NCBI GenBank assembly: GCA_016875595.1
Contig: VGPI01000006.1
Span: forward strand, 1 to 20,792
DNA: 20,792 nt
Direction of reading: 5' to 3'
DNA from: Candidatus Cloacimonadota bacterium
Lineage (GTDB): Bacteria > Cloacimonadota > Cloacimonadia > Cloacimonadales > Cloacimonadaceae
Shown here: in pieces, positions 16,710-20,792 of the stretch
How the letters are laid out: every line of letters begins with the position of its first letter
Position numbering within the stretch: position 1 is the stretch's first letter
Notes under the pieces: model-generated
Told to the model about the DNA's origin: nothing
Databases searched by the model: none
What the model saw: the letters and a program-made list of their open reading frames with translations, nothing else
Program-made: the position numbers and the translations under genes

Positions 16710-17161
16710 GGTTGTGCCTCAGAGGTGGTTCTTGGGTTGCCGCTTTTTGGTGGTTGAGATAATAATTTCACGATACCTGCCAGCATGGCTTCCGGTTTTG
16801 GCGGACAACCCGGAATATAAGCATCTACAGGTATCACTTTGTCAAGAGGACCAGCAAAATTATATCCTGAAGTAAAAATACCTCCGGTACAGGGACAAGT
16901 TCCGACGGCAATTACAATAATCGGTTTAGGTGCCTGCTCATACACCTCCAATACCCGGGCTTTGGTTTTTTTAGTGACGATTCCTGTTACCAATAAAACG
17001 TCTGCATGTCTTATGCTACCGACCAGTTTCATGCCAAATCTCTCCACATCGTAACGCGGTGTAAGCAGATCCAATATCTCTATGTCACAATTATTACAGG
17101 AGCCAGCACTCAAATGAAACACCCAAAGCGACTTCTTGAAGCAATTTTCCTTGATACCCAA
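16706..17161 (-). CDS. mbhJ: Group 4 [NiFe]-hydrogenase small subunit (MbhJ, NuoB-like)
   Basis: The small subunit (151 residues) holds one [4Fe-4S] cluster next to the NiFe site. The NuoB-type ligand set is complete: GSCNNCDIEIL (Cys22, Cys25), GTCPCTGG (Cys89) and IPGCPPKPEA (Cys119). I place the start at the TTG of 17161 because a near-perfect SD (AGGAGT, 17168-17173) sits six bases upstream, straddling the mbhM stop. A longer frame opens with GTG at 17200, but it would run 29 bases into mbhM and lacks a comparable SD. The downstream end overlaps mbhK by ATGA. Confidence 0.93.
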   Translation of the reverse strand: MGIKENCFKKSLWVFHLSAGSCNNCDIEILDLLTPRYDVERFGMKLVGSIRHADVLLVTGIVTKKTKARVLEVYEQAPKPIIVIAVGTCPCTGGIFTSGYNFAGPLDKVIPVDAYIPGCPPKPEAMLAGIVKLLSQPPKSGNPRTTSEAQP

Positions 17162-17167
17162 TTTTCT

Positions 17168-17173
17168 ACTCCT
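17168..17173 (-). promoter_or_regulatory. Shine-Dalgarno site setting the TTG start of mbhJ
   Basis: AGGAGT on the minus strand, six bases before TTG at 17161 and overlapping the mbhM TAG stop (17172-17174). It is the main reason to prefer the TTG start over the earlier GTG. Confidence 0.75.
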
Positions 17174-18101
17174 AAATTCCCAATACAGCCAAGATAACAC
17201 ATATTACGGCAATTAGATTCATCCATAACCAGAAGAACTTCATTGCCTGTTCAATACGCACCCGTGGATTCGTGTTTCGGATCAACGTAATCAGCAGGAC
17301 CACCGCAAATACCTTTAGTATCGACCACAGAATGTTAATGCCACTTAAGGACAATCCGCCAAAAAACAAACCCGAAACAAAGGCCGGTAATGCCAGAAAC
17401 ATGATATACTTGGTCAATTTGAATATTGCCAGAATAGATCCGGAGAATTCGATTATGATTCCATCGCATATCTCACCCTCACCTTCTGCCATATCGAACG
17501 GCACCAAGCCCATCTTTGCCTGAATGCACATTAATATTGTTACAAAACCCATAATACCGGACAAACTTCCAATGAATGCTCCATGCGTCAATTGATAGGT
17601 AACAATATCGGAGAAACGGATTGCCATACCCGATTTGATTATGACGGAAATCAAAACCAAAATTAATGGTAGTTCATAGCTCAGGATCAGTTTCATCTCT
17701 CTCGAAGCACCAACCGCAGCCAGGGGATTACCTGAAGCCAGAGCTCCAATTATGTAGGATATGGCTGGTATATTCAATAAGTAAAGAATGACGATGATAC
17801 CTGCAGTAAAACCAGTTTCCACGCCAAGAACAGGCAACAGAATAAATACTGCGGATATCGTTGCTCCAAACAAAGCAAAAAGAGGCGCCAGGATGAAAGT
17901 AGTGATTGAGCCATTTGATGGTATTATCGTCTCTTTGGCAAACAACTTGACAAAATCATAGAGAGGTTGAAGAAGCGGCGGTCCCTGTCTGAATTGAACT
18001 CTGGCCGTGATCTTTCTGTCAACCCAACTGATAAAACCACCCATGATCCCGGAAAACAACAATCCCGGAAAGATGAGAAAATAGAATATTTCAATTCCCA
18101 T
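17172..18101 (-). CDS. mbhM: NuoH-like membrane anchor (MbhM)
   Basis: A 309-residue, eight-helix-type membrane protein of the complex I NuoH family. It anchors the hydrogenase peripheral arm and connects the NiFe/quinone-like cavity to the ion-pumping arm. Visible hallmarks are DRKITARVQFRQGPP (28-42), GASREMKLILSYELP (131-145) and the acidic loop PFDMAEGEGEICDG (201-214; Asp203, Glu206, Glu208, Glu210), followed by EFSG. It precedes mbhJ and follows the polyferredoxin gene after a 27-base gap that contains a TGGAGT SD-like element. Confidence 0.95.
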   Translation of the reverse strand: MGIEIFYFLIFPGLLFSGIMGGFISWVDRKITARVQFRQGPPLLQPLYDFVKLFAKETIIPSNGSITTFILAPLFALFGATISAVFILLPVLGVETGFTAGIIVILYLLNIPAISYIIGALASGNPLAAVGASREMKLILSYELPLILVLISVIIKSGMAIRFSDIVTYQLTHGAFIGSLSGIMGFVTILMCIQAKMGLVPFDMAEGEGEICDGIIIEFSGSILAIFKLTKYIMFLALPAFVSGLFFGGLSLSGINILWSILKVFAVVLLITLIRNTNPRVRIEQAMKFFWLWMNLIAVICVILAVLGI

Positions 18102-18128
18102 TGGACTTTTTACTCCATAGCCAAAATG

Positions 18129-18629
18129 TTATTCGTTCTTTTTAAGATCTTCCCACGCGTAATCTTTGATCAGGATTGAATCCGACAGTGAATAGATATG
18201 ATCCTGTTCATTCGGTTCCATATCAGTGAATACTATCGCCCCTGGAGGAGCAGTTTTCATGCAGCGTAATTCACCCGACTCATCATCAAAATCGCATAGA
18301 TCACATACACTTTTCAAATTCGTGATGATCCGATTGGATAATGTTCCAAAGGGACATGCCACCACACATGATTGACAACTGACACAAAGATTGACCGCCC
18401 GGCGAATAACATTGTCTTCACGTCTTTCCAATGCCTCGGTAGGACAAACACTTATACATGGGGCATTTTCACAGCGACGGCACCTGAATCTGAGAATGGC
18501 ATGTTCAATAATGTCTTTCATTCCAACATTAGTGGGATGAAAGTCATAGCTACATTCACCATAATTGTATTCTCCATTAACTGATGTCCCAAGAAACTGG
18601 GCTAAATCGATCAGGATTTTTTTTCTCAT
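18129..18629 (-). CDS. HycB/HydN-like polyferredoxin, predicted three-cluster form
   Basis: A 166-residue relative of the four-cluster ferredoxins (HycB, HydN, CooF, DmsB). Motif 2 is complete (Cys50, 53, 58, 62; CRRCENAPCISVCP) and motif 3 is complete (Cys82, 85, 88, 92; CVSCQSCVVACP). Motif 1 keeps only its last Cys (Cys26; Phe12 and Thr15 stand where earlier ligands would be expected). Motif 4 keeps three (Cys109, 112, 123) with Ala127 in place of the fourth. In this fold motif 1 and motif 4 exchange their last ligands, so one complete cluster (Cys26 plus the three of motif 4) remains and the other is lost as a set. The start is the ATG at 18629, six bases after AGGAG; the frame opens two codons earlier with TTG. 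It probably wires HydBG to the hydrogenase. Confidence 0.9.
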   Translation of the reverse strand: MRKKILIDLAQFLGTSVNGEYNYGECSYDFHPTNVGMKDIIEHAILRFRCRRCENAPCISVCPTEALERREDNVIRRAVNLCVSCQSCVVACPFGTLSNRIITNLKSVCDLCDFDDESGELRCMKTAPPGAIVFTDMEPNEQDHIYSLSDSILIKDYAWEDLKKNE

Positions 18630-18635
18630 GACCAA

Positions 18636-18640
18636 CTCCT
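18636..18640 (-). promoter_or_regulatory. Shine-Dalgarno site overlapping the hydG stop
   Basis: AGGAG (minus strand) lies six bases before the ATG at 18629 and shares its first bases with the TAG stop of the hydG-like gene (18639-18641). It fixes the ATG rather than the TTG at 18635 as the start and implies coupled translation. Confidence 0.75.
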
Positions 18641-19460
18641 ACATCCAGATATTCGGAGAGTTTTTTACTTCATTATAGCTAAACACCGGACCGTCCTTAC
18701 ATACAAAATAATGACCCATTGCACAATGTCCGCACTTACCAAATCCGCAGGACATGTTTTTTTCCATCGATAAATATATTTTGTCTTCCGGATAACCCAT
18801 ATCCAATAACTTGAATGTCCCATATTTCATCATAATCGGCGGCCCGCAGACCACAGCGACAGAATTGCCTACATCGACCTTGACATCATCCAGCAACAAC
18901 GTAACAACACCAACCTTTTCCTGCCAACTCGCATCCGCTTTATCAACGCTGCGCAATACCTCAAACTTGGGAGTTGCCCTTAATTCAGAAATATAAGGTT
19001 TATAAATACAATCCTCCGGCGTTTTAGAACCATAGCAAAGCGTTACCTTTCTTAATCTATCCGAAATTGCCTTCAGGTTGTATAGAAGCGACCTTATGGG
19101 TGCAAAACCACAACCTCCACCCAGGATCAGAACTTCTTTACCATAAAACTCTTCCAATGGATACCCACGCCCATAAGGACCGCGGATCCCCATATATTGT
19201 CCCGGCACCATTTTATGCATCTCCTCTGTTACATAACCGGCTTTCATAACCGTCACTTCAAGTTGTTTGGTCTCCAAAGGTGAGGAAGATGGCGTAAATG
19301 GCGCTTCACCAACATTTTCAACCGTGACTTCGATAAACTGTCCCGTTTTGAATGAAATCTCTTGCTCAGGAACGAGCACAAAGGTCTTGATCAATGGAGA
19401 TTCGTCAATTACCTTGATCAGTTCTGCCTTGATTGGTCGATAAATATTCAATTCCCGCAT
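18639..19460 (-). CDS. hydG: Sulfhydrogenase gamma-like FAD/NAD(P)-binding subunit (HydG family)
   Basis: A 273-residue flavin reductase-type protein that probably exchanges electrons with NADH or NADPH. An FAD-binding beta-barrel domain (residues ~5-105; TGQFIEVTV, PFTPSSSP, GPYGRGYP) is followed by an NAD(P)-binding domain (VLILGGGCGFAPIRS, VAVVCGPPIMM). The C-terminal [2Fe-2S] motif has Cys238, Cys243, Cys246 and Cys254 (SCGFGKCGHCAMGHYFVC). This layout matches the gamma subunit of archaeal soluble hydrogenases, AsrB and related PyrK-like proteins. It begins 4 bases after the hydB-like stop, with AGGGAT as SD. The choice between NADH and NADPH cannot be made by eye. Symbol follows Pyrococcus usage and is distinct from the radical-SAM maturase also called HydG. 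Confidence 0.93.
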   Translation of the reverse strand: MRELNIYRPIKAELIKVIDESPLIKTFVLVPEQEISFKTGQFIEVTVENVGEAPFTPSSSPLETKQLEVTVMKAGYVTEEMHKMVPGQYMGIRGPYGRGYPLEEFYGKEVLILGGGCGFAPIRSLLYNLKAISDRLRKVTLCYGSKTPEDCIYKPYISELRATPKFEVLRSVDKADASWQEKVGVVTLLLDDVKVDVGNSVAVVCGPPIMMKYGTFKLLDMGYPEDKIYLSMEKNMSCGFGKCGHCAMGHYFVCKDGPVFSYNEVKNSPNIWM

Positions 19461-19464
19461 AATG

Positions 19465-20460
19465 TTATCCCTGCTGAAACGCTTGTGTTATTACTTCATT
19501 CTTGTTGATCTTACCAATGCAGGCATCAATACAGCGACCGCAGCCGGTACAGGCCAGAGCATGAAACATATCCGGTTTATAGGAAAATTTGCATAAGTAT
19601 CTAAATTTGAGCCGTTCGGACAATTTCGCCAGAGGATCTTCACCGGCTGCTACACGAGAAAACCCGGGCAACTGGCAGGCATCCCAATTTTTGACCTTTT
19701 CAAATCCCTTTCTATCTAATAAGAGAAAACAATGACAGGTTGGACAAATAAATGAACATGCTCCACAGGATACGCAGGTGGAAGCATGCTTTCTCCATAG
19801 CTCATGATTTTCCTTCTCTATGCAGATCCTACTTGCTTTCTCATCAGGAACGTCTTTTGTCTGAGCATTCAGTTGAGTTGCTATGGAATCTCGATTGAGG
19901 ACTACTTGCTCAGGCAGTGCTTCCAGGATCTCACTTGGAGAAAGGTCAAATTTCGCCAGGAATGTTTCTCCTTTAGCGCTCATCGGCGACAAGTAAACGC
20001 AACCCTCCATATAGGACATCGAGATATCGCCGTTCTTTTCACTGTACGGGTTCAAACCATAAGATACGCAATGACAGCTATCTTTGATGTCGTCACAGTC
20101 CTTACCAAATATCACCGTATTTTCACGGCTTTCTTTGTAGAAATGATCCTCAAAGTCACCCCCGAGATATATGCTGTCGAGTAATTCGAGAGCCGCCAGA
20201 TCACAATTGGGTACTCCCAATAAAACCCGCTTGCTTTTTTCTCGATTTCTTATCACATTCTCTTTGATTGGAAAGAAAAATGCCTTGAGAGGTGTTGTAG
20301 TTGTGTTTCCTGCATACTTTATCCTATCACAGTTTGCTGCCGTAATTTCTCCGAAGTCAGCATAGCCATCTCTGACAAGTGGTGCAATCAATTGATATTC
20401 TTTGAGAATATCACGTAAAAACTCCAACCATGTGTTCCAAGGTAAACAAAAAACTTTCAT
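19465..20460 (-). CDS. hydB: Sulfhydrogenase beta-like [4Fe-4S] subunit (HydB family)
   Basis: A 331-residue Fe-S protein, partner of the HydG-like subunit. The central domain shows the family pattern GVPNCDLAALELLDSIYLGG (82-101) and DCDDIKDSCHC. Two [4Fe-4S] motifs lie at the C-terminus: CVSCGACSFICP (Cys229, 232, 235, 239) and CTGCGRCIDAC (Cys304, 307, 310, 314). Relatives include the beta subunit of Pyrococcus soluble hydrogenases and AsrA. The open frame extends unbroken to the window edge, but I start at the ATG of 20460 (MKVFCLPWNTWLEFL). It has an AAGGAG site 9 bases upstream (20470-20475), and homologues begin at this point. It is the first gene of the leftward operon in this window. 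Confidence 0.93.
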   Translation of the reverse strand: MKVFCLPWNTWLEFLRDILKEYQLIAPLVRDGYADFGEITAANCDRIKYAGNTTTTPLKAFFFPIKENVIRNREKSKRVLLGVPNCDLAALELLDSIYLGGDFEDHFYKESRENTVIFGKDCDDIKDSCHCVSYGLNPYSEKNGDISMSYMEGCVYLSPMSAKGETFLAKFDLSPSEILEALPEQVVLNRDSIATQLNAQTKDVPDEKASRICIEKENHELWRKHASTCVSCGACSFICPTCHCFLLLDRKGFEKVKNWDACQLPGFSRVAAGEDPLAKLSERLKFRYLCKFSYKPDMFHALACTGCGRCIDACIGKINKNEVITQAFQQG

Positions 20461-20558
20461 AAATGTTTTCTCCTTGCAGGTGCCAACAGGCTGATCCACA
20501 ATGTATCTGTCAAGCACTTTTTTCATTTTTCCATCAGTTGCCCTGAAACAAAGCCGAA

Positions 20559-20584
20559 ACAAGTCCCCTCGGAACGACATTTTA
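20559..20584. repeat. Palindromic repeat, copy A
   Basis: ACAAGTCCCCTCGGAACGAC followed by ATTTTA. It matches copy B (20614-20641) at 21 of the first 25 positions in the same orientation, offset by 55 bases. The core GTCCC-CTC-GGAAC forms an imperfect hairpin. Confidence 0.65.
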
Positions 20585-20662
20585 GATAGCCTTGAACCCA
20601 TCCCATGACCATTACGAGTCCCATCGGGACGGCATTTTTTACTGTTTGATTTGCTATCTAAA
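20581..20662. repeat. 10-bp inverted repeat interleaved with the B/C pair
   Basis: TTTAGATAGC (20581-20590) and GCTATCTAAA (20653-20662) are exact reverse complements. Copy B lies between the arms and copy C lies outside, so the two stem pairs cross (a-b-a'-b'), a pseudoknot-type topology. Confidence 0.65.
20614..20641. repeat. Palindromic repeat, copy B
   Basis: ACGAGTCCCATCGGGACGGC followed by ATTTTTTA. The core GTCCC-ATC-GGGAC is a perfect 5-bp stem followed by GGC and a T run on the plus strand, so it also looks like a small rightward terminator. It is a direct relative of copy A and an inverted relative of copy C. Confidence 0.65.
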
Positions 20663-20668
20663 TTACAA

Positions 20669-20683
20669 TCCCGATGGGTCTCG
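20669..20683. repeat. Palindromic repeat, copy C (inverted)
   Basis: TCCCGATGGGTCTCG is the reverse complement of 20615-20629 with a single mismatch, so copies B and C form 10 perfect base pairs, one mismatch, then 4 more pairs across a 39-base centre. Confidence 0.65.
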
Positions 20684-20792
20684 GAGCTGAATGTCAATTC
20701 CGTTGCTTCCGAAAAACCGTTCTCTTGCGACTTTCGCCGATGTCCCTGCACTTGACATGTAACTATTTGTAACCGATTAACCTGATCCAACA

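Larger units (their letters stand above)
20461..20792. other. Leader/upstream region of the hydrogenase operon
   Basis: About 330 bases up to the window edge. The hydB frame happens to be open throughout, but the conceptual protein shows no family features and the SD at 20470-20475 marks the true start. The region holds three related palindromic repeats. Promoter-like hexamers occur (TTGACA on the minus strand at 20508-20513 and 20692-20697), but none has a convincing -10 box at normal spacing. The operon promoter may lie here or beyond the window. Confidence 0.5.

Noticed and set aside
17162..17200. GTG start for the small subunit
   Set aside because: It lies inside mbhM without a comparable SD, whereas TTG at 17161 has AGGAGT at ideal spacing.
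20752..20780. Plus-strand TTGACA with GATTAA 17 bases later as a divergent promoter
   Set aside because: The -10 hexamer matches the consensus at only three of six positions, and the downstream gene would lie outside the window.
20461..20790. In-frame N-terminal extension of the hydB-like gene to the window edge
   Set aside because: The 110 extra residues show no family features, the region is filled with inverted repeats, and a good SD sits 9 bases before the ATG at 20460, where the HydB family begins.
1..20792. CRISPR arrays, tRNA or rRNA genes
   Set aside because: No regularly spaced repeats and no cloverleaf or rRNA-like sequence were found by eye on either strand.

Overview
The window is an almost uninterrupted leftward (minus-strand) hydrogenase locus from an anaerobic bacterium. 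Only the first ~0.9 kb differs: a decayed rightward IS5-type transposase that enters from the left edge. The DNA is moderately AT-rich by eye. Clear Shine-Dalgarno sites and many ATGA or TAATG stop/start overlaps indicate a bacterium with tightly coupled operons. The gene set (proton-reducing group 4 [NiFe] hydrogenase, Mrp-type antiporter subunits, Fe-S and flavin electron-input subunits) points to a fermentative or syntrophic anaerobe. I cannot fix the phylum from this window. The strong SD sites argue mildly against a typical Bacteroidetes.

Layout, read in the direction of transcription (right to left). (1) 20792-20461: non-coding leader with three related palindromic repeats, arranged so that two inverted-repeat pairs interleave. 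(2) 20460-18129: electron-input module: a HydB-like Fe-S subunit, a HydG-like FAD/NAD(P)/2Fe-2S subunit and a HycB/HydN-like polyferredoxin. (3) 18101-15030: catalytic core: NuoH-like MbhM, small subunit MbhJ, NuoC-like MbhK and large subunit MbhL with both CxxC nickel-binding motifs intact. (4) 15033-9227: ion-translocating module in the order of a canonical mrpABCDEFG operon: NuoL/MrpA-like antiporter, an MrpA-C-terminus/MrpB fusion, MrpC, MrpD, MrpE, MrpF, MrpG. (5) 9230-8619: NuoI-like two-cluster ferredoxin MbhN. (6) 8487-2177: maturation: HycI-type endopeptidase, then hypF, hypC, hypD, hypE, hypA, hypB. (7) 1645-1190: a stand-alone two-CBS-domain protein about 530 bp beyond hypB. (8) 2-869: the broken transposase.

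Working model (inference): HydG/HydB exchange electrons with NAD(P)H. Electrons pass through the polyferredoxin and MbhN/MbhJ clusters to the NiFe site of MbhL. Proton reduction or H2 oxidation there is coupled through MbhM to H+/Na+ movement in the Mrp-like arm. Everything needed to build and process the NiFe centre is encoded in the same locus except a carbamoyl-phosphate source, the nickel supply and general Fe-S assembly. The most notable points are the pairing of a membrane group 4 hydrogenase with the beta/gamma subunits of a cytoplasmic sulfhydrogenase, the complete Mrp-ordered gene block, the loss of a normally conserved transmembrane glutamate in one antiporter-like subunit, and the apparent coordinated loss of one Fe-S cluster in the polyferredoxin.
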